DNA of 64,000 bases from Ricinus communis (taxonomy: Eukaryota > Streptophyta > Magnoliopsida > Malpighiales > Euphorbiaceae): positions 21,490,005 to 21,554,004 of the forward strand of contig NC_063256.1 of NCBI RefSeq assembly GCF_019578655.1. Direction: 5' to 3'. The position numbers and the translations under genes are program-made. Below the pieces are notes generated by a model. That model made no database searches. It was not told where the DNA came from and was given only the letters and a program-made list of their open reading frames with translations. Positions 22,510 through 33,424 of the stretch are shown piece by piece (the stretch's first letter is position 1; the number at the start of each line of letters is the position of its first letter).

Positions 22510-24235
22510 GATTGCATTAATTTATCAAATGCCTAAAAGTCTGGTAATACTCACAATATTGACCATCGTGAGGGTTGGGACCACTTCTTGGTAATAAGGG
22601 CTTCAGTTTCCGACTCATTACGAGGTGATGGAACACCTTAGATAATAGTGCTCCTAGCTCGATGGAGGCTCTTTGTGGGCTTTTTGGTTTTGGCTCTGGA
22701 TCAGTTTTGGGTAAGGGCATAGCCTCCTTTTTAATAAAGTCAAGGGTGATCATGGATACCTGGTATAGGGTCGTGCATTGTTGTATTTAGGCAGGGGGTT
22801 TCTTCTAGTGCTAGGCTGGTCAGGGTCAATTAAATTTCTATTGCTGATAAGGTCTTGTATTTCGTGTTTTAGGCAGATACAATTATTAGTGTTGTATCTA
22901 GGTGGTTAGTGGAATTTGCCAGTATGTGTTTGGCTTGTATCCAAGTGTGTTATAGTTTGATTGGTTTTTGAAGGTAGTGGGTTGGAGCAGGCCATTTTGC
23001 ACTAACCTTTTAAAGATTTTCGAAAGAGGCTGGTTGAAATTGGAGAACCTCCTTAGTTATTGGACAACGTTCACATCAAGAGTTCTGCTCCCTCCAGCCT
23101 AATAGTTTTTCCTTTCACCAGTTCAGACACTCTTCGTCTTGTCATTCTCAATCTCTTCAACCTAAAGCCCATCATCATACAAGTCCATGAACATTTTCGA
23201 GTTCATTATCTGAAGCCTCTCAACCCAAGTCGAAAGAACGTTTCGGACCACCATATGAACTTAGTCTTTCCCAAAAGGCTTATTATTTATCAACCCAGCT
23301 TTATTCCTCCACCTGGTCAAGAAATTAGAGAAGGACTCATTTGGTTTTTGCTTAGTGGACTCAAGATATCTTATTGACACTTCGATATGAGTGTTGTAAT
23401 AATATTATTTAACAAAAGATTATACAAATCTCATCGTTCAACTTTAGCGGACCTTTCCAATCTATAGTACCGGTTTACAGCAGGTCCTTCTAAGGACAAT
23501 ACAAATAGCTTGATAACTTAGGTCTTAATCAGTTGAGTAGTTCCAATAATAGCAACATATTGCTTCAAATGAACTTTCATATCACCATTTCCATTAAGCT
23601 TGTTCATCTTGGTCATTCTGAACTTGGCAGGCGACTTGTCCTCACCCATCAGAACCAACTTATTAAAGTCATATGTCAGATCCAAATCCTTGATTTCCAT
23701 TATCCCTTGCATCTTGTCAAGTCTTTCACTCAAGCCACTCATAACCTCATTAGTGGCAAGGGCAGTCTCCTTCTTAGCTTGGTCTAGCACAAACTCATCA
23801 AAATCCTAAAAGTTTTAGGGCACTCCCCTCCTAGCAAGATCTTCAGCATTAGTAGCGATAGTTGTAGCAACAGTAGTAGTTTCGGCAGAGTTAGTAGTCG
23901 GATCAACGGCAGTAGGAGGATTAGCTATCACGGGGCAACTGGTGCAACTAGAGCAGCTGGTAAAGCTTGGTTTGTAGCCATTCTAGTAAAAAGTTGTTGG
24001 AGCTCTTCTTGAATCACACCCCTTAGATCATTGATGACAGTGTTCTTGAGGATCTCGACATCCTACTCATTAGCTCTCTCATTGACCATTTCAGGTATAG
24101 ATTCAGTCTCAGTCACAGAAGATTGATGCCTTGGCTCTCGAGGTATTCTAACACAGACTGGATCTTTGGAGAAATCAGTATCCTATCCAGCCTACCGCTC
24201 TCTTTTCTGTTCCAACCTAAAGGAGAATTTATATG
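22510..24235 (-). pseudogene. Tat-like gag remnant
   Basis: The N-terminal region (24235-23960) reads VNERANE then GVIQEELQQLFTRMATNQ. The central region (23790-23518) reads SGLSERLDKMQGIMEIKDLD and NGNGDMKVHLKQYVAIIG, a gag capsid signature of Tat elements. The distal part (22753-22517) has KVFHHLVMSRKLKPLLPRSG and HDGQYCEYYQTFRHLIN, the zinc-binding region before protease. Stops and frameshifts separate the pieces. Confidence 0.65.
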
Positions 24236-24950
24236 GCTTCAAAATAAAGAGTTAGTATGATGCATGAGATGCATGGTATGCATGATGCACGTGCAATGCA
24301 CAAGATTAGGGGTTAGCAATCATAAAGACATTTACAAAGTACTATCCTTCCAACCTTATTACTACCGCACATGGTTTGAGGTGAGTCTTTTTTCCTTAGG
24401 ATTTTAGGCCTGGGCTTATTATCAATAGGGGATAATAGTCCGGATGGGCATGCCAAAAAGCTCTCAAATCATATTAAAGCAAATAAGATGATGTTTTTCA
24501 ATATAATTGTAAAGCTTGCATATTTTTGGGCCTATGGCCTGACATCATAGATCTTGGGCCAAGGCCCTTCAAGATGTGGACTTAAACACTTACAAGAAAA
24601 AATATCTCACATACGAAGCAATTAGGTTCCTAGGGGAGATTATTGCAGTAATTACCATGGGTTGAGTCTTGGGTAAGGATAAAAGGCTCCTACAAGTAAA
24701 AAATATCCTTTATTTGTTCAGCTCCCCACTTAAAGGTCCATGCAATAAAGAAAATTTACTTATTACTTATGAGTGATGGTTAAACAATGTCATAACTCCA
24801 AGGTTCGATTGCAACCAAAGAGTTACTAAGCAACGCCATTGGGGCTATAAGAACCAAGGTGTACATGTGTGAAAATGCTGTAGTGATGCAAGAATAACTC
24901 GTTAAATAATAAAATTAAAAAGAAGGATACATTATAATCATCTTCTGTTA

Positions 24951-24968
24951 TCTCCAGCCGAGTTGCCA
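24951..24968 (-). other. PBS-like site of the Tat-like element
   Basis: The minus strand reads TGGCAACTCGGCTGGAGA one base after an LTR-type CACA end. It resembles the TGGCRACTCYGCTGGGGA pattern I associate with Tat/Ogre elements. I do not assign the tRNA. Confidence 0.45.
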
Positions 24969-24969
24969 T

Positions 24970-25400
24970 TGTGAGCGGCAGTTTCGGGCGCACACCTAAG
25001 TGTCTATAGCAACTATGGCACTGCGAAGCTCTTTAACCTAATAAGGAACACACTAACTAGTCACATAAACTAGTACGGATAAAGGGAGTCACCACCCGAG
25101 TAATTCTCTAGGATACTTTTACTGATTGAGTGGCTTTTTAAATTCTATAAGGAAGCTACACCACATCTAGAGATGGATCCGAAGCTAACTTCCTTATTTG
25201 TGTATCCTTATTTTAATTTTATTATTTAACAGGTTATTCCCTATAAACACAACAATTATAACTCTATAACTAATCACTACAGCATGTAAGGTCCACCTAA
25301 GTTTAGCCTATTTTAGTTAAGCCCAATCCCCATTTATTTTTTAGCCTAGTTTTACTATTTAATTATGCATGAAGCCTAACTAGTCTAGCCCAATTACAGG
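24970..25400 (-). repeat. Part of the LTR of the Tat-like element, interrupted by E3
   Basis: On the minus strand it ends GCCGCTCACA next to the PBS-like site. It is cut by the E3 target duplication at 25401-25405; the remainder should resume at 36737. No start motif was found, so the LTR length is unknown. Confidence 0.45.
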
Positions 25401-25405
25401 CTATG

Positions 25406-26918
25406 TGATATGCATAGTTTTACATATATTTGCTTGCATATTATTCCGTATTTTCTTAGCAATTATTGTGCTTTTATTCTAAGATTACCCGTGTTTTATG
25501 TTCTTTTGCATTTCAGGAGAATTTATAGGACCATCATCAGTATTTGAGCAATTATAGATCAATACATGCGAAAACAGAAGGGAATTCATCAAGATTGGAC
25601 AAGAGCTCGTAGTGCATACATTGAGCACGGCCTAGGTCAAGGTCGTGCTGATCACCACGGCCTGGACTCTGGCCGTGACCAACTATGAGCTTTTGGTCTT
25701 CAAAACATGGCACTTTGGGCATGGTTTTCGTAGCCACTACGGCCTCTAGCACGGCCCGTGGTGACTCAGCACCGGCGGAGGCACGACCATGAGGAAACCT
25801 GAATTGGTGAGATCCGAATGTTCAGCACGACCTGGACTTCGGTCATGCTAACCAGCACGGCCTTGACCACGGCCGTGCTGAAATAAATATATAAGGAAAA
25901 CTAATTTTTTTTAGGGTTAGGAAACAAGGAGTGAGAGAGAGCCCTGGCGGCTAGTTCGGTTTTTGCATAGTGCTGAGTTCGGGAGAGAGTTGTAGAGAGG
26001 AAGAACCTTGGAATCACAAGGTTCCGAGTGCAAAACAGTAGTGGAGCAATTCAAGAGGCAATTTGGGAGATTATCGTAGTGCAGATCCAGATTTGGAGCT
26101 GTTCATCTAGTTCGAGAGAAAATGGTGTACATGTTTCATTTTCATTATTCTTCCATTGTAATTGATTTCCTAGATTGTTTTAAACATGAACATGTTTAGC
26201 TAAATTGATTAAATCCATTGGGATTTCTTTACTATGTTGGCTTAATATTATATTATTAGATTGTTTGAGTTAGTTTTGTATTCTTCTTGCTTTCAGTATT
26301 AATAAGATAATGCATTATTCATGAGACATTATGAATTATGGTGTTTGTATTGCTTTATGTGATTGAGAAGTCCATTTGGCAATTGGAATTTTGAATAGCA
26401 AGAACTGGTTAATAATCACTTAGAGATAAGGATAATTAACTAGCCGGATTAAGAATTAACAAAGCTTAATAGAGGCGGATTAAGGCTTAATGCTAATTTA
26501 AGAATCAATCGTTAGAAAGAGATTCCAACTTTAGGTTATTAGGTTTAGGAATTCGGTTATCGAGAGAGAGAAACTGAATTCAGTTAAAAATTCGTCCATG
26601 GGTAGCATAATTAGACTCACTAATCCTTTATCTTTTGTTTGATTGCCAACTAGTTTAGGTTCCCTTTAGGTTTGCTTTCTTGTCTTGGTTATTTCATTTA
26701 TCCATTCATTCCTGCATCTCCCTTAGAACTTAGCTTGTAGCTATTAGTTAGTTTAGAAATTATTCATCATTCATTCTAGGTTAATATAACAAAGAACGAA
26801 GAAGTAACTCTAGGCTTTCGTTTTTCCGAGGAATACGACCTTGATACTCTCCATGAGTGCTAGACTGCATCGATAGGTTCACTGCCTTAAATTGTAGCTG
26901 CATAAGTAGTAACTATCA
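25406..26918 (+). repeat. E3 5' LTR (1513 bp)
   Basis: TGATATG...ACTATCA. It aligns with the LTR at 35274-36731. It is about 55 bp longer, mainly because of two short segments (near 25835 and near 26817) that are absent from the 3' copy. TATA box at 25888-25894. Confidence 0.95.
25624..25894 (+). promoter_or_regulatory. E3 LTR core promoter: CACGGCC/GGCCGTG array and TATA box
   Basis: Successive inverted pairs GCACGGCC...GGTCGTGCTGA, CCACGGCC...GGCCGTGACC, CACGGCCCGTGG and GCACGGCC...GGCCGTGCTGA end at 25882. TATATAAGG starts 6 bases later. The pair spacers are about 8-13 nt. Confidence 0.6.
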
Positions 26919-26924
26919 AGTTTT

Positions 26925-26942
26925 TGGCGCTGTTGCCGGGGA
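26925..26942 (+). other. E3 PBS, tRNA-Asp type
   Basis: TGGCGCTGTTGCCGGGGA, 17 of 18 matches to the complement of the plant tRNA-Asp 3' end, 6 bases after the LTR. Confidence 0.9.
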
Positions 26943-27050
26943 CTGTTTGAAAACTAGAGTGAAATTTGCTATTTGTTAATTTAGCCATTTTCTTTTATTT
27001 ATTTATGTTTTGTTTGTACATATTTATTTAGTTAAGTTTATGATTCAGGT

Positions 27051-27785
27051 AGTGGATGATAAGGAGGTTCAATGCTAAACTCTTTGTATGACACGTTGGA
27101 GAATGGGATCAGGAACCAAGAGAGTGCTAAAAATTGGGATATCCGTGCATCTTTAGAAGCTCGAGTGGAATCATTTTGCAGGGCTACCGATCAACTCTCC
27201 ACTCCTATCCTTTTATCTCAAGTTTTTTGTGAATTTTATTATGGTTTACATTTGAGTAATGATTGTCCATTGTGCAGTGATTTTACTCATTGTTCTTATA
27301 ACTGTGAATAGGTGAATTATACGGGAAGTTGGCTAAATAACTCATATGAAAGCACCTACAATCAAGAATGGAGCACTCATTCACCCTTTGGATAGAGCTT
27401 AGATAGCCAAGAACCGCCAGGATTTCAGCAACTACATCAGCAGCCTAATCTTACACCTTTAACTCAAGATGAAGAGTTAGTGTCAGAGGAGCTGATGATG
27501 AGGTTCATTGCAAGTCTTAATGATAGATTCTAACAAACAGAGAGGGTACTTGAAAGTCGACAAGCCTCAATTGAGAACATAAAGCATTAAGTAGGCTTGA
27601 TCTTCAAGTTACTAGCGGTAGAATAATTGGGAACTCCATTAAATGCTACTGAATCCGAGGAACATTTGAGTGCCGTCACTTTGTGTTCAGGTGAGAATTT
27701 TTCTAGTTGATCTATTATGTTTGACGATGATGCTTATGTGCAGGACGACTCCTTGAACATGGAGATAGAACTAGAAAAGGAAAGG
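27051..27785 (+). pseudogene. E3 gag C-terminal remnant
   Basis: The frame from 27072 holds a decayed knuckle (CEFYYGLHLSNDC). It is followed after a stop by STYNQEWSTHSPFG, PPGFQQLHQQPNLTP, a coiled SRQASIENIKH segment and AVTLCSGENFS (usual AITLRSGK). The capsid-like core of gag, which should precede the knuckle, is absent: only about 130 bp separate it from the PBS. It ends at the E4 insertion point. Confidence 0.75.
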
Positions 27786-29143
27786 TGATAGCACAATAAT
27801 ATATGCATTTTATATGCTATATATATACGTTGTTCTTCATGTTATCTTCGATTTCTAATCTTTTAGAGCTATTATTCGTTATTTTCGATATTTCTTTTCT
27901 CAGGTTCGATTTGTTTTATTTTTGTAGGAATTGGCTCGAGTTACTAGGCATTGGCAAGGATATTTGTAGAGTCATTCATGGTCAAGCATGATATCAAAGA
28001 GATACTCATACCTAGGAGGATTTTATATTGCGAAACAAGCAAGAGAAGCTATCCTGCGGCCACTCCACGAGTTGGCTTTCAAAGCCAATGAATAAGTAAA
28101 GAAACAGTCCACTCCGACCCCTGCCCACGACTTATAATGCCACGCCGCGCCCTGCCCATGGCTGGATCTGCAACACTGCATTTTGGACAGTTGTCTAGTC
28201 AAATTTTTAGGGTAAAAACCTAGCCAAACTCTTGGATACCCTATATTATAAATAGATTGGAAAGAACCTGAAAAAGGGAGCCCCCTTTCTCCTTTTCTCC
28301 TTAGTTTTGTTTTCCTTCTCTATTATGTCATTTTTCTTTATGCTTTGAAGATTGATTAAAGACTTAATCATTCATCTATCAATCCAAGTATTTTCCTTTT
28401 CCTTTTTAAGTTGTTATTAATTATGTTCTCTTTTATAATCTATTTTGTTTATTTAACTATCATCAGTGAGTAGTTTTCTAATCTAGAGTTAAGTGAACCC
28501 TAGCCATGATTGATGTATGATTTGTTCCTTTAATTCCCAAAATTAATTATTAAATTGCTCTTGCTTAATTGATTGTGCATATTCCAATACTAGATTAGGG
28601 ATAATTAGTATTGTTATGATTCCATTGTCTTTATCATAGCGGGAGTTGGGTTTTGACGGATTTGATTATTTCAATTAAGGACATGAAATTCTCCACGGGA
28701 GTAGGTAGAATGGATTGTTAGGAAGTCAGGGTATTGAGTTTAATGTCTTTAATTTGCATCATTCCACGGGAGTAGGTTTTGATTGCATATTAGGGAAGCC
28801 ATTGATACTCGGGAGAGATCTATGGTATTTTATAGGGTTACCTTTCCTTGTGAACATTATTTAATTAGTTTGGGGTAGGAATTTATCTTTGCATTAATTA
28901 TGCTAGTGGGGATACTTAACTCTAGGTGCTTTTTATCCTTGAATTTATTCTCATTATTATTATTTGGATTATAGATTAATTCATCCTCAATCGTTGATTT
29001 GGTTACTTACTTAGCATTAATTAAAGTCAAGATTAGCTAGTTTTTACTACTTCAATCTCTAGGGATTCGACCCTTGCTTGCCCAACTACATAGTTAGGAG
29101 GTCTAGTTAGGTTATTTTTTATAGGCACGCGACAGCCTTGTCA
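27786..29143 (+). repeat. E4 5' LTR (1358 bp)
   Basis: It starts TGATAGCACAATAATATATG and ends GCCTTGTCA, with the PBS 5 bases later. A TATA box lies near 28243-28252 (ATTATAAATAG). This LTR has no CACGGCC array; a short GC-rich stretch (28080-28190) occupies that place. Confidence 0.9.
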
Positions 29144-29148
29144 AATTT

Positions 29149-29166
29149 TGGTGCCGTTGCCGGGGA
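29149..29166 (+). other. E4 PBS, tRNA-Asp type
   Basis: TGGTGCCGTTGCCGGGGA, 17 of 18 matches to the tRNA-Asp complement. Confidence 0.9.
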
Positions 29167-29284
29167 CTGATGGTATTAAACTAGTTAATTTTGATTTAGT
29201 TTTGCTAAGCTTTGGGTTTAGTAGTGCTTCAGCTATTATTCCTTGTGCTCCTGATCTTTTGTTTCTAGTTTTCTTTCTTATTGC

Positions 29285-30650
29285 ATGCAAACTCGACGAA
29301 CAGGTTCAAGAGATTTAATCCCTATTGATCTTGAAATCGAGGCTACTATACGTAAGCAAGGAAGTAAAAGGAGAAGGAATAAGAATAAGCAACAGGAAAC
29401 AATGGCTGAACCACCAACTGCTAAGCCTCTTTGGGAGTATGGTGTACCGGATGCAACTACCGGTGGAATGTCTAGCATTCTTAGACCTGTAATTACTCAA
29501 CACACTTCGAACTAAAACCTCAGTTTATTCAGTTCATCTCCAATGGTTCCTTTTCAGGGGGAGTCAATGATTGTCCTGCTAATCATATTGATAGTTTTCT
29601 GGAGAAGTGTGACACTTTTAAGATTAATAATGTCAGTGATGATGCAATTAGACTACGCCTTTTTCCTTTTTCTCTGAGGGATAGGGCAAAGGAATGGTTA
29701 AAAGATGAAGGCATTGGTACTTTTGATTCATGGAACAAGCTAGTAAAGCCATTTTTGGCCAAGTTCTTGGGTCAAGAGAAAACTACAAGGCTAAGGACCG
29801 AGTTGAGCACTCTGCGTCAACTAGATGATGAGTCATTATATGAGTATTGGAGAAGGTTCAAGTGTTTGTAAAGAAAGTGCCCTCATCATGGAATTCAAGA
29901 GTGGCTATTGATTCAAACCTTCTATAATGGGTTGATGCATGAGTACAAGATTTACGTTGACGCTGCATCGGGTGGTAATTTTATTGAAAAGGTCCCTACT
30001 AAGGCTAAGGCATTACTTGAGAAGATGGCTGCTAATGATAACTTTCATTCAGGTGGGAGAAACAGTACAAAGAAAGGGAGTAAACATGATATTGATGCAA
30101 TGACTCTCTTGACTAGTACTATGCAGGCTTTGTCACTTAAGGTTGCTCAACTTCGAGCAGGGCCATCTGTGGTAGCATCTTGTGAGACATGTGGAGTACA
30201 GGGACATATTGCAAATGAGTGTCAATATGCTGAAATGTTAATGGAGCAAGCTAACTCTCTCTATAACAACAACCAGCAAAGGAGACCCTATGATCCCTAC
30301 TCCAACACTTACAATGAAGGTTGGAAACAAAACCCAGCATTCTCTTACAAGAACACTCAAAATCAGTTGAACCCACCACTACCACCACCACCTCGCAACA
30401 ACTTCAATCATCCTCCAGGTTTTCAAAATAGACCACCCTTCAATCATCAAAACTATAATCAACAACCTCCCTCACCACAACCCAAGTCCAATCTAGAAGC
30501 TTTGGTTGAAATTTTTGCAGCCTCATAGGCTAAGCAAGACAAGTATTGGGAAGAGCAGTTGAAACAGAATAGTCTCCTTACTGCTTCAATTCAATAGATT
30601 CAAGCTCAAACCAAGCTCATGGAGAATTAGATAAGCCAACTTGCTCAACA
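29285..30650 (+). pseudogene. E4 gag, three or more stops
   Basis: It starts MQTRRTGSRDLIPIDLEIEA. After a frameshift near 29510 the capsid region reads FKINNVSDDAIRLRLFPFSL and GQEKTTRLRTELSTLRQLDD. A TAA near 29870 interrupts it. The open frame from 29908 has CPHHGIQEWLLIQTFYNG just before it, the CCHC knuckle CETCGVQGHIANEC, a Pro/Asn/Gln-rich tail and LEALVEIFAAS. Further single stops lie at about 30527, 30597 and 30628. Apart from these the protein is well preserved. Confidence 0.85.
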
Positions 30651-30651
30651 A

Positions 30652-32701
30652 GTGGGTCAATCTTCAAAGGTTCCAGGTCACTTTTCAAGTAACACTGAGC
30701 AACCACCTAAGGGTCAAATTAATGCTGTAACTTTGAGGAATGGTAGAGAGCTAGAGGACCTTCCACCGAAGGTAGTTCAAAAGAAAGCAGTTGCAGTAGA
30801 GGAAGAGATGGTTGAAGCTGAGAAGATGATAGAAAGAGAGAAAAATAAAGAGAAGAAGGAGCCCATTGTCATTAAACCTTACAAGCCACCTGTACCTTTC
30901 CCACAACGATTGGCACAGGCAAAGCTAGAAAAGAAGTATGGGAAATTCTTAGACATTCTAAAGAAGTTGCAAATCAACATCCCATTCTTGGATGCAAGCT
31001 CAGAGATGCCCTCCTATGCTAAATTCCTAAAGGACATGCTCTCTAACAAAAGGAAAATCGAAGAGAATGCAACGGTCTCATTGACAGCTGAATGTAGTGC
31101 TATATTGCAAAACAAGCTTCCAAAGAAGCTAGGAGATCCAGGGAGCTACTCTATTCCAGTCAAGCTAGGTGACATCGAAATAAAGAAGGCTTTATGTGAT
31201 CTAAGGGCAAGTGTCAGTCTTATGCCCCTATCAATTTGCAAGAAACTTCAGATGGGTGAATTAAAACCCACGCGCATCTCCCTACATTTGGCAGACAGAT
31301 CGGTGAAATTCCCTTTGGGTATTCTTGAGGATGTGCCACTTAGAGTTGGAAAATTCTTCATCCCTTATGATTTTATGGTTATGGAGATGGAAGAAGATGC
31401 GCAAGTCCCTATCATTCTAGGGAGACCCTTCTTGGCCACTGCTGGGGCCACTATTGACATGAAGAATGGGAAAATCACCTTTGAAGTGGGTGATGAGAAT
31501 GTGGAGTATTCACTCACAAGTTCTATGGGTTCTCCTTCTAAGGAGGAAACAATTTATAGTGCGGATGCTCTAGATGAAGTAGTGGAAGCTAAGGCCGTAG
31601 ATTTACAACTAGATGATTCATTGCAGACGATCTTAATAGGGAGTGCAAATAAAGAGGATTGGGAAACAAGGGAGTACAAGAGGCTCTTGGATGAGACACA
31701 AGCGCTAGCAGCTAATGAGCCTATCAAGGAAGTGTTGAAACCAAGTGAGTCTAAGGAGAGTACTACGCCTCCTGAGGTAGAATTAACACCTCTTTCCTCT
31801 AACCTAAAATATGTGTTTATAGGTCTTAATAAGACATACACTGTTATTGTTAATGCTGAACTCAATGACATGCAAACTGAACAATTGCTTGTGATTTTAA
31901 GAAAATATAGAAATGTCATTGGGTACACTATTGATGATATTAAGGGTATTGACCCATCTTTCTGCATGCATAAGATCAATCTTGAGGACGACCATACCTC
32001 TTCTATAGAATCTCAAAAAAGGGTTAATCCAAAAATGATGGAAGTAGTCAAAAATGAGGTTTTTAAATTGCTTGATGTAGGGATAATCTATCCTATCTCA
32101 GATAGTATGTGGGTTAGTCCTGTACAAGTGGTTCCAAAGAAGGGAGGTATGACCGTTGTCAAGAATGACAAAGGTGAACAAATCCCCACTAGAATTGTGA
32201 TAGGGTGGCGAATGTGCATTGATTATAGGCAATTAAATAAAGCCATCCGAAAAGACCACTTTCCTCTCCTATTTATTGATCAAATGTTAGAAAGATTAGC
32301 AAAGCATTCCTTTTTCTGTTGGCTAGATGGATACTCAGGGTTTGTCCAAATTCCTATTCATCCTGACGATCAAGAAAATACTACTTTTACCTGCCCTTAT
32401 GGCACCTTCGCTTATCGGAGAATGCCGTTTGGATCATGTAATGCTCCTGCCACTTTTCAACAATGCATGATGGCAATTTTCTCAGGTCTTATTGAGAATT
32501 CTATGGAAGTTTTTATGGATGACTTCTCAGTCTATGGAACATCTTTTGATGTTTGCCTTAATAATTTGGAAGGGGTGCTCCATAGATGTAAAGAAGTCAA
32601 CCTAATTCTAAACTGGGAAAAATGCCATTTGGTACAGTAGGGTGTCGTTTTGGGTCATGTTGTTTCTCATAGGGGCATCGAAGTTGATAGGGCTAAGATA
32701 G
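30652..32701 (+). pseudogene. E4 protease and reverse transcriptase (pol, truncated)
   Basis: A 662-codon open frame runs through NAVTLRNGRELEDLP, MPSYAKFLKD, protease, the PR-RT linker and most of RT. The protease active site reads DLRAS (31198 onward) where the family has DLGAS, so it is probably dead. The flap region VPIILGRPFLATAG is intact. RT has VSPVQVVPKKGGMTVV, FTCPYGTFAYRRMPFG and the catalytic FMDDF (about 32512-32526). A TAG stops it at 32638, followed by GVVLGHVVSHRGIEVDRAKI. The last codons run directly into LTR sequence; the RT end, RNase H and integrase are deleted. Confidence 0.9.
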
Positions 32702-32920
32702 AGGTGCTTTTTATCCTTGAATTTATTCTCATTATTATTATTTACATTATAGATTAATTCATCCTCAATCGTTGATTTGGTTACTTACTTAGTATTAATT
32801 AAAGTCAAGATTAGCTAGTTTTTACTACTTCAGTCTCTCGGGATTCGACCCTTGCTTGCCCGACTACATAGTTAGAAGGTCTAGTTAGGTTATTTTTTAT
32901 AGGCACGCGACAGCCTTGTA
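32702..32920 (+). repeat. E4 3' LTR, last 219 bp only
   Basis: It matches 28924-29143 of the 5' LTR from AGGTGCTTTTTATCC to GCCTTGT(C)A. The first 1.1 kb of this LTR is missing. Confidence 0.9.
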
Positions 32921-33424
32921 AAGAGGCAAACATGATTCCTCTAAAAGACTACCAACAGGAACGTATAGTTGATGATGTTGAGTTACAGTTAGAGGAACTT
33001 TTGGTGGGTTTTCCACAAGTCCCTTCGATGATGGAAGATAAGCACGAGTTATCCAATGAAGAAGTCTTGGAGGAGCTTGAGTTTCTTCTAGCAAGTGAAC
33101 CAAGCCAAGGACTAGAGAAAACCATCGACATTCCTGAAGAAATTGCCCAACCGTCGATCCTTCCAATTGGTGAAACTCTAGCTTTCAAATTGGAAGAGCC
33201 CCTAGAGCATCATGACTACGTGCAAATATATGAGGAGCGAGTTTTGCCCATCATACTGGCAGCTTGCTTGATAGTCGGGAAGAGGAAATTGACGATTATC
33301 CCTCTAAGCGGATACTTGAAGCCATCTGCTTGGAAGAAGGATGGATGGTCGTCGATCACGCCCGTTTGCTTTTCACCATGAGTCCAGCTAAGCATACTCA
33401 TCACATTAAAAAGAAGCGCTTTTA
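32921..33424 (+). pseudogene. E3 PR-RT linker and C-terminal remnant
   Basis: An open frame from about 32922 reads MIPLKDYQQERIVDDVELQL, LSNEEVLEELEFLLASEPSQ and then an acidic region. It corresponds to the linker before RT in E1 and E2. RT itself does not follow. The frame ends in a Lys/His-rich tail (AKHTHHIKKKRF in another frame) that could be the last residues of pol. This suggests that RT through integrase was deleted before E4 arrived. Confidence 0.65.

Larger units (their letters stand above)
19811..25400 (-). mobile_element. Tat-like Ty3/gypsy remnant (protease, gag, PBS, LTR part)
   Basis: On the minus strand, from high to low coordinates: an LTR-like segment (25400-24970), a PBS-like site, gag pieces (24235-22510), then a duplicated protease region (21360-19811). 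The protein style (VMVDDGSTINVCP, LEGRDHNKALYIAAEV, NGNGDMKVHLKQYVAI) is that of Tat-clade elements. All frames are broken. The element stops where E2 begins. The LTR segment stops where E3 begins and probably resumes at 36737. Confidence 0.65.
27786..32920 (+). mobile_element. E4: Athila-type element nested in E3, 3'-truncated inside
   Basis: 5' LTR, PBS, gag, protease and RT are present in order. At 32701 RT jumps into the last 219 bp of the 3' LTR. E3 coding sequence flanks both sides (an acidic Glu/Lys stretch before, the PR-RT linker after). The flanking bases (AAAGG before, AAGAG after) do not form an exact TSD, and the 3' end has lost one base (CCTTGTA versus CCTTGTCA). Confidence 0.85.

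Noticed and set aside
26925..26942. tRNA-Asp-like sequence (also 18323, 29149) and tRNA-Met-like sequence (59545)
   Set aside because: Only the complement of the tRNA 3' end is present, next to an LTR. These are primer binding sites, not tRNA genes.
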